Made by a program: the position numbers and the translations under genes. A DNA stretch of 56,611 bases from DUOA01 sp012839095. GTDB lineage: Bacteria > Bacillota > Clostridia > Caldicoprobacterales > DTU083. The stretch is taken from positions 1-56,611 of the forward strand of contig JBMNJE010000004.1 of assembly GCA_050951505.1 (NCBI GenBank), read 5' to 3'. Positions within the stretch are counted from its first letter, which is position 1. Every line of letters starts with the position of its first letter. Positions 19,688 to 27,077 of this stretch are shown one piece after another. A model generated the notes under the pieces. It was not told the DNA's origin. It ran no database searches and was given only the letters and a program-made list of their open reading frames with translations.

Positions 19688-19702
19688 GCAGAGGATGATA
19701 AG

Positions 19703-21787
19703 ATGGATACGTTTAAAATTAAGAGCAGTACAGTAGAACTTACCTTTGAAAAGCAATACGGCAACCTTGTGGGAATGAGTGTTTTAGACAATGAGTGGAG
19801 TGTTCTGGACAGGCCTCACCTTGGACGGAATTGGGAACTTCTTATCCCTCTAAAGACAAGAAGAAACAATCCGGTGCATGGTTATAAGCAGAGACTTCAC
19901 AGCCTGAGAGTATCAGAAGACGGCAGGAAGGCGGAAATGTCCTGGAAGGACCTGACTTCTGAATACGGGGGAGTGCATGACGTACAGGTTTTTATTACAG
20001 TTGAAGCGGTTGGCGAGGCCATCGTCTGGAGAACAAGAGTAGTAAATAATGAAGAAGACAGTGTAGTTGAAAATGTCTGCAGCCCTATAGTGGGTGACCT
20101 GAGGCCGGATGACTCCGGAGCTATCAGCACATTTTTTGAAGGATACAGCAATCCCACGACTATAAATGTCCTCCCCAACTTTACTAATAACAAGGGCTAT
20201 TGGGGTATTGATATACCCAGCCTGGTGCTGAACGGCACACCTGCCAATACACCCTATTTCCTGATCAGATCAGAGGATGACAGGGGAATATACCTTGCAC
20301 CATATCAGAATCTTGGCCAGCTGATGCTGCTCAGATTCCGCTTATATCCCGGCTTTGTCACAGATGATACCGGTGAAGTTCCCAAGGGTGACTTTATAAG
20401 CGGGAAAGAGGTGTTCCTGCCATTCGATCTGGTGCATCTTCCCTTTATTCAGAGCGGAGAGAGCATGGACTTGACGCCGGTGCACATAGAGGCTTATAAA
20501 GGGGACTGGAAAAAAGGTGTGGACGTATATAGAAGGCAGCGGGACAATTTATGGCAGTGGAAAAAGCCTGCTGCAGCTAAATGGGTAAAGCGGCCTCACA
20601 GCTGGCTGCAGCTTCATATCAATTCTCCCGAAGATGAATTAAGAATGCGCTTTACTGAGCTTCCAAAGGTAGCTGAAGAGTGCAGGAAATATGGTATATC
20701 GGCTATACAGCTTGTTGGCTGGAATAAGGGCGGACAGGATCAGGGGAATCCTTCCCATGATCCTGATCCCCGTCTGGGTACCTTTGACGAGCTGAAGGAA
20801 GCTATTGCAAGGTGTCATGAAATAGGTGTAAAAGTAATTCTGTTTTATAAATTTACCTGGGCAGATACTTCAACTGAATGGTTCAAAAATGAACTGTATA
20901 AGTATGCTGCAACAGATTTTAACGGTAATTATTATCCCCATGGCGGCTATCAATACCAGACAATGACCCAGCTGGCTGATGTCAATACCAAGCGCTTTGT
21001 ATCCATGTGTACATTGTCTGAAGAACTGAGAAAAATCTATCTGAATGAGTTCAAAAAGGCAGTTGATCTTGGAGCGGCAGGTGTACTTATAGACGAATCA
21101 CAGCATCATGGAAGTGCCAACTTATGTTTTAATGAGAGTCATGGACACCGGAAAGGTGAGTATATTTATTCCGCGGACAATCAATTTATAAAGGAGTTAA
21201 GGGAAATAGCTCCCGATGACTTTCTGATTAGCGGGGAATGCAGTTATGATATGCAATTCCAGGAATTTGACATGAGTTATTTCCGCGTAGGCAGCCGCGA
21301 TGCTATTCCGCTTAAAAGATACACGAGACCGAAGAATACCCCTTTGTACATGATTGCAGTAATCGGCTTTGATGACAGGGAAGTATTGAATAAATGCCTG
21401 ATGTGTAATTATGTAGTTAGTTATGAGCCGTATTTCTTTAAAGGAAAGCCATCTGATTTCCCACTGACAATGGAATATGGCATGCAGATGCAGCAGCTTC
21501 GCGAGGAAACCAGCGAATACACATGGTATGGGGAGTTTATGGAAAGAGACGGCGCTAAGGTATATGATTCAGAAGGAAAGCCCTATGAATACTATTCGGT
21601 GTTTAAATCAGATGAAGGCAATCTGGCGGTAGTTATAACCAACTTCAATCAAAATGATCCGCTGACTGTATCTGCAGAGCTGAGTACCGGCAGAGTGAGC
21701 AGATGGAAGGCTGTGGGGGGCGAATGGGTGACGGATTCCAGCATTATTGTCCCTCCAAGAACAGCAGTAGTTGCGGTGGAAAAATAG
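19703..21787 (+). CDS. Large glycoside-hydrolase-like TIM-barrel protein (DUF6259-like)
   Basis: This 694-residue cytoplasmic protein has a beta-sandwich N-terminal half (about 1-290), a TIM barrel (about 300-600) and a small C-terminal beta domain. The barrel carries GAAGVLIDESQHH and LISGECSYD, which look like paired catalytic acids on barrel strands, and VILFYKFTWAD. I believe it belongs with DUF6259-type proteins related to GH36/GH101-like barrels, but could not verify it. It ends the locus and is followed by a hairpin terminator. It probably hydrolyses a glycoside released by the upstream enzymes. Confidence 0.75.
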   Translation: MDTFKIKSSTVELTFEKQYGNLVGMSVLDNEWSVLDRPHLGRNWELLIPLKTRRNNPVHGYKQRLHSLRVSEDGRKAEMSWKDLTSEYGGVHDVQVFITVEAVGEAIVWRTRVVNNEEDSVVENVCSPIVGDLRPDDSGAISTFFEGYSNPTTINVLPNFTNNKGYWGIDIPSLVLNGTPANTPYFLIRSEDDRGIYLAPYQNLGQLMLLRFRLYPGFVTDDTGEVPKGDFISGKEVFLPFDLVHLPFIQSGESMDLTPVHIEAYKGDWKKGVDVYRRQRDNLWQWKKPAAAKWVKRPHSWLQLHINSPEDELRMRFTELPKVAEECRKYGISAIQLVGWNKGGQDQGNPSHDPDPRLGTFDELKEAIARCHEIGVKVILFYKFTWADTSTEWFKNELYKYAATDFNGNYYPHGGYQYQTMTQLADVNTKRFVSMCTLSEELRKIYLNEFKKAVDLGAAGVLIDESQHHGSANLCFNESHGHRKGEYIYSADNQFIKELREIAPDDFLISGECSYDMQFQEFDMSYFRVGSRDAIPLKRYTRPKNTPLYMIAVIGFDDREVLNKCLMCNYVVSYEPYFFKGKPSDFPLTMEYGMQMQQLREETSEYTWYGEFMERDGAKVYDSEGKPYEYYSVFKSDEGNLAVVITNFNQNDPLTVSAELSTGRVSRWKAVGGEWVTDSSIIVPPRTAVVAVEK

Positions 21788-21872
21788 AAGTATACTTAAT
21801 GAAAAGGCAGCCCGGCTGGTCAATAAAAAACCAATTATATTCTAAATATTATACCCTTAAGAGCAATAAACG

Positions 21873-21910
21873 GGCAGGCTGTATTCCTTATAGCGGGATT
21901 ACAGCCTGCC
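21873..21910 (+). terminator. Terminator closing the sugar locus
   Basis: An 11-bp perfect stem (21873-21883 with 21900-21910) with a 16-base loop is followed by a T-rich tail. It lies about 90 bases after the last enzyme of the carbohydrate locus and 55 bases before the convergent HEAT-repeat gene. Confidence 0.7.
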
Positions 21911-21966
21911 TCTGTCTTTATCGCTTTATTTTACGGTAAACATACCAGGAAGCTGTTAAATTTGAC

Positions 21967-22317
21967 TTATCCTTCCTGTGATATTGCCTTGTTAATTTGG
22001 GCAATAGACTCCTTAATCACATCAGCCAGGGCTTTCTTTTCTTCAGGCAGGTTGGATAACATATTCTGAAGATGCACTTTTGCCCTTTCATGTCCCAGCT
22101 CTCCCAGGGATTTGATCGCCTGTTCAACTACCTTGTCATCGCTGTCCTTGAGCAGCAGGATAAGATTATTATAGGCGTGGTCATCATTTGAGCCGGCGAA
22201 TTCTGCTGCAATGGCTATTCTGGTTTCCGCATCGCCTTTTTGCAGCATTTTGCTGAGTTTGGCCCAGCGATTCCATTTAATAAGCCGTGCAATTCTTTTT
22301 CTCTTTTTGTCAGACAT
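21967..22317 (-). CDS. Small HEAT-repeat protein
   Basis: The 116-residue protein is very basic at the N terminus (SDKKRKRIARLIKW) and then contains about three HEAT-type helical pairs (for example LLKDSDDKVVEQAIKSLGELG). HEAT repeats act as protein-binding scaffolds. An earlier ATG at 22341 is in frame, but a gaggg ribosome-binding site just before 22317 favours the shorter form. Its partner is unknown. It is transcribed away from the MarR gene. Confidence 0.7.
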   Translation of the reverse strand: MSDKKRKRIARLIKWNRWAKLSKMLQKGDAETRIAIAAEFAGSNDDHAYNNLILLLKDSDDKVVEQAIKSLGELGHERAKVHLQNMLSNLPEEKKALADVIKESIAQINKAISQEG

Positions 22318-22416
22318 AATCATACCCTCTTTCATTTTCATTTTATTTTATATATAATACTTGCTATAATGGTCATAATAAAGGAAATATGCACATGAGG
22401 TGATAGTAAACATATA

Positions 22417-22440
22417 TTGACTATATTTTAACATAGTTAA
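22417..22440 (+). promoter_or_regulatory. Imperfect palindrome, possible MarR operator
   Basis: The 24 bases between the HEAT-repeat gene and the MarR gene form an imperfect dyad (TTGACTAT on the left, ATAGTTAA on the right), of the size and AT content MarR dimers bind. It lies 31 bases before the MarR start, where binding would give autoregulation. Inference from position and symmetry only. Confidence 0.4.
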
Positions 22441-22470
22441 TAAATCTTGTCAATGAAATGAGGATTTAAG

Positions 22471-22911
22471 ATGAGCATCACAGAGCAATTTCTTCAACAG
22501 ACAATAAATTTCTCTTTGCTGGTAATAGAAAAGGTTATAAAGCAATTGGAGCAAACCTATAAGTCTGATTTGACTTATTCGGAGTTCTTTGCGATTTCAG
22601 CCGTCAATTATTTGGGCGACATGAAAATGACTGATTTTGCTGATATTTTTGGCATACAGAAACAGCAGGCAACAAGACTTATAAACAAGCTGGTGGAGAA
22701 GGGGTTTATTAAGAGAGTCTATGATGACTCTGATCGCCGCGTGGTAATGATCAGCCTTACTTCACAGGCAAAATCCTACCTTGAGGAGTATGTTGCAAAA
22801 AGCATAAAGCAAATTGAAAAGTCCCTGTCCGGTTTTTCCGATTCAGAGCTGCAAAAGCTGCAAAGGACCATGGAAACAATGAGTCAGATGCTGGCCAGAA
22901 TTGATGTATAG
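22471..22911 (+). CDS. MarR family transcriptional regulator
   Basis: The 146-residue protein is a typical winged-helix MarR repressor. The recognition-helix region reads DIFGIQKQQATRLINKLVEKG and the wing is KRVYDDSDRRVVMISLT. Terminal helices form the dimer. Such proteins usually repress neighbouring export or stress genes in response to small aromatic compounds. Here the neighbours are a HEAT-repeat protein (divergent) and a deacetylase (convergent), so the target is unclear. Confidence 0.9.
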   Translation: MSITEQFLQQTINFSLLVIEKVIKQLEQTYKSDLTYSEFFAISAVNYLGDMKMTDFADIFGIQKQQATRLINKLVEKGFIKRVYDDSDRRVVMISLTSQAKSYLEEYVAKSIKQIEKSLSGFSDSELQKLQRTMETMSQMLARIDV

Positions 22912-22923
22912 GCAATTTCCTCC

Positions 22924-23841
22924 TTATTTTAGGGCAACAAAGCGATACCCCTGTTCAAGCAGTGTTTCAATGATAAGAGGCAGGGCTTCAATTGTTGCCT
23001 TCCGGTTTGCCGGGCCGCCGGAGCTGTGCAATAAAACTATGGCTCCGGGATGAATATTCTCCACTACACAGGTGACGATATCCTCCGGCTTGTCAAAGTA
23101 CCAATCCATGGAATCAACGGACCAGCCTATAACCTGATATCCTGCATCTATTAGTGCAGGCATCTGCGTTCTGTTTACCAGTCCATAGGGAGGACGAAAC
23201 AATTTGTTGCCGGCATCTACAGCATCCAGCTTTTCCTGTGCTCTGCCGACCTCATTCATCATCTCTTCTATGGCTGCATCGGTGGGTCTTACATGACTCC
23301 AGCTGTGATTGGCCAAAGTATGACCGCTGTCAATTAAGTATTGTATTGTGTCCATATTATTTTCCATCTGCCGGCCTATCAGGAAGAATGTAGCGGGTAC
23401 ACGGTAAGTGTTTAATATTTCCACTATCTCCGGTGTAGAGCTGTTGTCGGGGCCGTCATCGAAGGTAAGAGCCGCTGTTTTTTCTGTTGCAGGCAGGGAT
23501 ATCAGAAAATGTTCCGGATATTCTTCATGCAAAAGCCTGGCATTCTTGCGAAACTGCTCCAGACGTTCTTCCATTTCTGATGTCAGTGGAAGAGGAATTT
23601 CCCGCACATAGGCATTTGAAATTGGCTTAATATCAGTTAGAATATCATTGGTTTGTATATCCATTATATCCGGATCGTCTGTTACTGTCTCAATTTCAGG
23701 AAAATCCGGCTCTGCTTCCGAAATATCCGGCTGATTTTCAGGAGTATTTATGAATAATAATACTGCAATGCCAAGGCCTGTCAATATAATGAAGCTCCAT
23801 GCAAGCAGCAGGGACAACAGCAGGACTCTTCTTAGTTTCAT
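22924..23841 (-). CDS. Membrane-anchored polysaccharide deacetylase
   Basis: The 305-residue protein has an N-terminal membrane anchor (residues about 8-30), an acidic linker, and a NodB-homology domain with TFDDGPD, the zinc-binding NHSWSH, RPPYG and LLHSSGG motifs. These are the catalytic and metal residues of carbohydrate esterase family 4, so it should be active. It probably deacetylates peptidoglycan or another wall polymer outside the cell. Its stop lies 12 bases from the convergent MarR stop. Confidence 0.92.
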   Translation of the reverse strand: MKLRRVLLLSLLLAWSFIILTGLGIAVLLFINTPENQPDISEAEPDFPEIETVTDDPDIMDIQTNDILTDIKPISNAYVREIPLPLTSEMEERLEQFRKNARLLHEEYPEHFLISLPATEKTAALTFDDGPDNSSTPEIVEILNTYRVPATFFLIGRQMENNMDTIQYLIDSGHTLANHSWSHVRPTDAAIEEMMNEVGRAQEKLDAVDAGNKLFRPPYGLVNRTQMPALIDAGYQVIGWSVDSMDWYFDKPEDIVTCVVENIHPGAIVLLHSSGGPANRKATIEALPLIIETLLEQGYRFVALK

Positions 23842-24000
23842 CTCTAATCAGCCTCGTTTCTGCATTCATCCTTTGTGATACTCATTTTCACCGGATATGG
23901 AATTTTTATACATATTGGGGCAGACAAGAGCGCAGCAGGCTCTTCACATTCCGGCTGCCTGCCTTTATAATAAAAGAAAAGACTGTGGGGAGGTGTTTGT

Positions 24001-24516
24001 ATGACATCAGAGCAGCGAAGGGAAAAAATAGCGGCTTTAATAGAGCGAAGCAGTTCACCCCTTACGGGAGCCTACCTTGCCAAGCTGTATAATGTCAGCA
24101 GACAAATTATTGTTCAGGACATTGCCATTCTTCGGGCAGCAGGACTGGATATCATTGCCACGCCCCAGGGTTATATTATGCCCCGCACCGGTCAGCAGCA
24201 TGGGCTGACCCGGGTAATTGCCGTAAAACACGGTCAGGAAGAAATAGGAGATGAGTTGTATCTGATCGTGGATTTGGGGGGGAAAATACTTGATGTAATG
24301 GTTGAGCATCCGGTTTATGGTGAATTTAAGGCCAGACTGATGCTGGCAACACGAAATGAAGTGAGTTCTTATCTTGCCGCCATGCGAAAGGAAGAAGCGG
24401 AGCCCCTGTCAGCCCTGACTGAAGGAGTGCATCTGCATACAATAGAAGCCGATTCCATAGACGTATTAAACCGGATTGAGGAGGCTTTGAAACAGAAGGG
24501 TTATTTACTGGATTGA
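24001..24516 (+). CDS. niaR: NiaR-type transcriptional repressor of NAD metabolism
   Basis: The 171-residue protein joins an N-terminal HTH_11 domain (LAKLYNVSRQIIVQDIAILR) to a C-terminal 3H domain named for its conserved histidines, visible in VKHGQEE, VEHPVYGE and GVHLHTIE. NiaR proteins bind nicotinic acid through a metal held by these histidines and repress NAD synthesis or niacin uptake genes. A strong GGGGAGG ribosome-binding site precedes the ATG. No nad or niacin transport gene lies nearby, so its targets are elsewhere. Confidence 0.88.
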   Translation: MTSEQRREKIAALIERSSSPLTGAYLAKLYNVSRQIIVQDIAILRAAGLDIIATPQGYIMPRTGQQHGLTRVIAVKHGQEEIGDELYLIVDLGGKILDVMVEHPVYGEFKARLMLATRNEVSSYLAAMRKEEAEPLSALTEGVHLHTIEADSIDVLNRIEEALKQKGYLLD

Positions 24517-24525
24517 CATAAGACT

Positions 24526-24708
24526 TCAGATTTCACCGGTTTTCAGGAAAGCAAACTTGTCAAGTTCTTCAGCCTTTCTGGATATGTCCTCACGGCTGAC
24601 AATGCCTTTTTCCAGCAAGAGCTCGATTATGCTGGTTATTGCCAGTGTGTTCCGATACTCGATTTCCTTCATGTCTCCTATCTGGGCCAGGACATCCAAT
24701 TTGTTCAT
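24526..24708 (-). CDS. Small conserved-type protein of unknown function
   Basis: The 60-residue frame begins MNKLDVLAQIGDMKEIEY and continues with a helical stretch (ALAITSIIELLLEKG-like) and REDISRKAEELD. I do not recognise it. An in-frame ATG at 24753 exists, but a perfect aaggaga ribosome-binding site sits before 24708. It is convergent with niaR with a 9-base gap. Confidence 0.6.
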   Translation of the reverse strand: MNKLDVLAQIGDMKEIEYRNTLAITSIIELLLEKGIVSREDISRKAEELDKFAFLKTGEI

Positions 24709-24867
24709 GCAGATTCTCCTTCCGGGAATTAGGGTTGCTTCCTTATTATTCATATTATTTCCTGCCTTCCTGAGTTTATACAGCCGTCATTCCGACAAAA
24801 CTGTATTCATAAAAGGTGTATGAGTGCATGTAAGTTTGCATATTCCCTGCGTTAAATGAAATAATAG

Positions 24868-24895
24868 TTGCATATTCGGACGTATGGTGTATAAT
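24868..24895 (+). promoter_or_regulatory. Promoter of serS
   Basis: TTGCAT (24868-24873) and a consensus TATAAT (24890-24895) are separated by 16 bases. They lie just before the T-box leader. Transcription should begin near 24902. Confidence 0.75.
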
Positions 24896-25130
24896 AATTA
24901 TCAAAGCTGTGAAGGGAAGCAGTAAGAAGCAGCCCCATCTTTCAGAGAGCCGATGTATGGTGGGAATCGGCAGATGGACCTTCCGAATCCATCCCGGAGC
25001 TGTATGTCGAAAAATGCAGTAGGCATCACCGGAGCGGACCGTTATACCGACTTAAGGTGGAGGAGCAATCCTCAACCGGGGTGGCAACGCGGGTTACAGG
25101 ACTCGTCCCTGATGGGGCGGGTTTTTTTAT
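24896..25130 (+). promoter_or_regulatory. T-box leader of serS
   Basis: This leader carries the conserved T-box sequence (about 25078-25093, GTGGCAACGCGGG) followed by a terminator helix with a T-run, and a long stem I region upstream starting with AAGCTGTGAAGGGAAGCAG. T-box RNAs bind the matching tRNA directly: uncharged tRNA-Ser pairs with the antiterminator bulge and lets transcription continue into serS, whereas charged tRNA leaves the terminator in place. I could not fix the specifier codon by eye. Confidence 0.92.
25101..25129 (+). terminator. Regulated terminator of the T-box
   Basis: A GC-rich hairpin with some G-T pairs (ACTCGTCCC/GGGGCGGGT) followed by seven T residues, ending about 22 bases before the serS start. 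It is the competing structure to the T-box antiterminator. Confidence 0.85.
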
Positions 25131-25151
25131 TATTTTGGAGGTGTATTTTTT

Positions 25152-26426
25152 ATGTTGGATGCCAGATTGATTCGTTCCAATCCTGAGGCTGTCAGCGAGG
25201 CTCTGGCAAAAAGGAATTCTCAGATAAGTCTGGATGATTTTCTGGCTCTGGATCAGGAAAGAAGGGCCATAATACAGGAAGTTGAGCAATTGAAAAATAA
25301 GCGGAACAATGTTTCCCAGGAAATCGCCCGCCTGAAGAGAGACAAAAAGGATGCAGCTGACCTGATTGCTGAAATGGGGAAGGTGTCAGCCGTTATTAAG
25401 GAACTGGATGATAAGGTAAGGGATGTTGACAAAAAGCTGAGAGAGATTCTGCTTACCCTGCCCAATATCCCTCATGAATCCGTGCCTGCGGGGACATGTG
25501 ATGCTGATAACAGGGAAATAAGGCGTTGGGGCCAGCCTGCCGAATTCAGCTTTACCCCCAAAGCCCACTGGGATATCGGGGAAGAACTGGATATCCTGGA
25601 TTTCAGCACTGCAGCAAAGGTGACTGGCAGCCGCTTTACCTTCTATAAGGGGCTGGGTGCCCGCCTGGAGCGTGCCCTCTTCAACTTTATGCTGGATCTC
25701 CATGTGCAGAAGCATGGTTATACTGAAATATTTCCGCCTTTTATGGTCCACAGGCACAGCATGGAGGGAACAGGGCAATTGCCCAAGTTCGAAGAAGATG
25801 CCTTCAGGGTAGCCGGCACTGAGTATTTTCTCATTCCCACTGCAGAGGTTCCCGTAACCAATATGTTTCGCGAGGAGATAATAAACGAGGATATGCTCCC
25901 CATGAAGTACTGTGCCTACAGTGCCTGTTTTCGTGCTGAAGCGGGCTCGGCAGGAAGGGATACAAGGGGACTCATCCGCCAGCATCAGTTTAACAAGGTG
26001 GAGCTGGTTAAATTTTCGAAACCCGAGCATTCCTATGAAGAACTGGAAACGCTTGTCCAGGATGCAGAGGATGTACTGAAAGAATTAGGCCTGCCCTACC
26101 GTGTATCGCTGCTGTGTACCGGTGATTTGGGATTCTCATCTGCAAAGACATATGATCTGGAGGTATGGATGCCCAGCTACCAAAAATATGTGGAGATTTC
26201 ATCCTGCAGTAATTTTGAAGACTTTCAGGCAAGACGTGCGGATATAAGGTTCAGGGAGGGCGTAAAAGGCAAACCCCAGTTTGTTCATACATTGAATGGC
26301 TCAGGTGTTGCTGTGGGACGTACAGTTGCCGCTATCCTGGAAAACTATCAACAGGAAGACGGCTCGGTTGTTATACCTGAAAAATTAAGGCCCTATATGG
26401 GAGGCGCAGAGAGGATAGCCAGGTAG
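25152..26426 (+). CDS. serS: Seryl-tRNA synthetase
   Basis: The 424-residue class II synthetase starts with MLDARLIRSNPEAV and the long two-helix coiled-coil arm (residues about 30-100) that grips the long variable arm of tRNA-Ser. The catalytic core has motif 2 (CFRAEAGSAGRDTRGLIRQH) and motif 3 (NGSGVAVGRTVAAILENYQ). It charges tRNA-Ser with serine. The gene follows its own T-box leader and is followed by two of its tRNA substrates. Length is normal for bacteria. Confidence 0.98.
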   Translation: MLDARLIRSNPEAVSEALAKRNSQISLDDFLALDQERRAIIQEVEQLKNKRNNVSQEIARLKRDKKDAADLIAEMGKVSAVIKELDDKVRDVDKKLREILLTLPNIPHESVPAGTCDADNREIRRWGQPAEFSFTPKAHWDIGEELDILDFSTAAKVTGSRFTFYKGLGARLERALFNFMLDLHVQKHGYTEIFPPFMVHRHSMEGTGQLPKFEEDAFRVAGTEYFLIPTAEVPVTNMFREEIINEDMLPMKYCAYSACFRAEAGSAGRDTRGLIRQHQFNKVELVKFSKPEHSYEELETLVQDAEDVLKELGLPYRVSLLCTGDLGFSSAKTYDLEVWMPSYQKYVEISSCSNFEDFQARRADIRFREGVKGKPQFVHTLNGSGVAVGRTVAAILENYQQEDGSVVIPEKLRPYMGGAERIAR

Positions 26427-26437
26427 ATCCTCTCTGC
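26406..26437 (+). terminator. Hairpin overlapping the serS stop
   Basis: An 11-bp perfect stem (26406-26416 with 26427-26437) has the serS stop codon in its loop. A pyrimidine-rich but not strongly T-rich tail follows. It probably ends or processes the serS message before the tRNA promoter. Confidence 0.6.
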
Positions 26438-26511
26438 CTCGTCCTTTCCCAGACAAGCTGCCATTTGGCAAAACATCCGGAAAATTACAGAAGGAACAGA
26501 AATGAATCCTG

Positions 26512-26540
26512 TTGACATGAGTTTTCTGATTTGCTATACT
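26512..26540 (+). promoter_or_regulatory. Promoter of the tRNA-Ser pair
   Basis: A consensus TTGACA (26512-26517) and TATACT (26535-26540) are separated by the ideal 17 bases. The pair lies about 34 bases before the first tRNA, as expected of a strong stable-RNA promoter. Confidence 0.85.
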
Positions 26541-26573
26541 GTATTAGTGCCAGCTCGTCAGACTGGGCTATAT

Positions 26574-26662
26574 GGAGAGATGTCCGAGTGGTTTATGGAG
26601 CTGGTCTTGAAAACCAGTGACACCGAAAGGTGCCGGGGGTTCGAATCCCTCTCTCTCCGCCA
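26574..26662 (+). tRNA. tRNA-Ser (TGA anticodon)
   Basis: The seven-base acceptor stem (GGAGAGA with TCTCTCC), a long variable arm typical of serine tRNAs, the TTCGAAT arm and an encoded CCA are all visible. The anticodon loop CTTGAAA gives TGA, which reads UCA and other UCN codons. Confidence 0.95.
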
Positions 26663-26678
26663 TTTTAACGTCCAATAC

Positions 26679-26770
26679 GGAGAAGTACCCAAGTTGGCCG
26701 AAGGGGCGCCCCTGCTAAGGGCGTAGGTCGGGTTACCGGCGCGAGGGTTCAAATCCCTCCTTCTCCGCCA
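26679..26770 (+). tRNA. tRNA-Ser (GCT anticodon)
   Basis: The acceptor stem GGAGAAG pairs with CTTCTCC. There is a long variable arm, a TTCAAAT arm and an encoded CCA. The anticodon loop CTGCTAA gives GCT for AGC/AGU codons. It begins 17 bases after the first tRNA and is likely co-transcribed with it. Confidence 0.95.
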
Positions 26771-26780
26771 AAATTTACCG

Positions 26781-26807
26781 GAAAACCCGCTGTTTAAGCG
26801 GGTTTTC
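26781..26807 (+). terminator. Terminator of the tRNA-Ser operon
   Basis: A 10-bp perfect stem (GAAAACCCGC and its complement) with a 7-base loop ends in TTTTC and a T-rich tail, 10 bases after the second tRNA. Confidence 0.8.
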
Positions 26808-27077
26808 TGTATTTAATGCTGTATATGAAAAGGCAATTCAGTATATTTGGAAAGTAAATCCAGGCAGAACCTGCTTTGTATCTCCCAAAAATAAGAGTAT
26901 CAGGAATATTTGTTCTTTGTTGATATGACTTAGTCTCAAAAGAGGATATTAGTGGTATAATCATCTATATGCCGTATACGCCGGTGCACTTGCCGGTATA
27001 TTAAAGTACGCAATTTGGATTGGATATGGATTAAGTAGGAGCAAATCTGCTACAGGGAATGAGCAAGGAGAGGTGCT

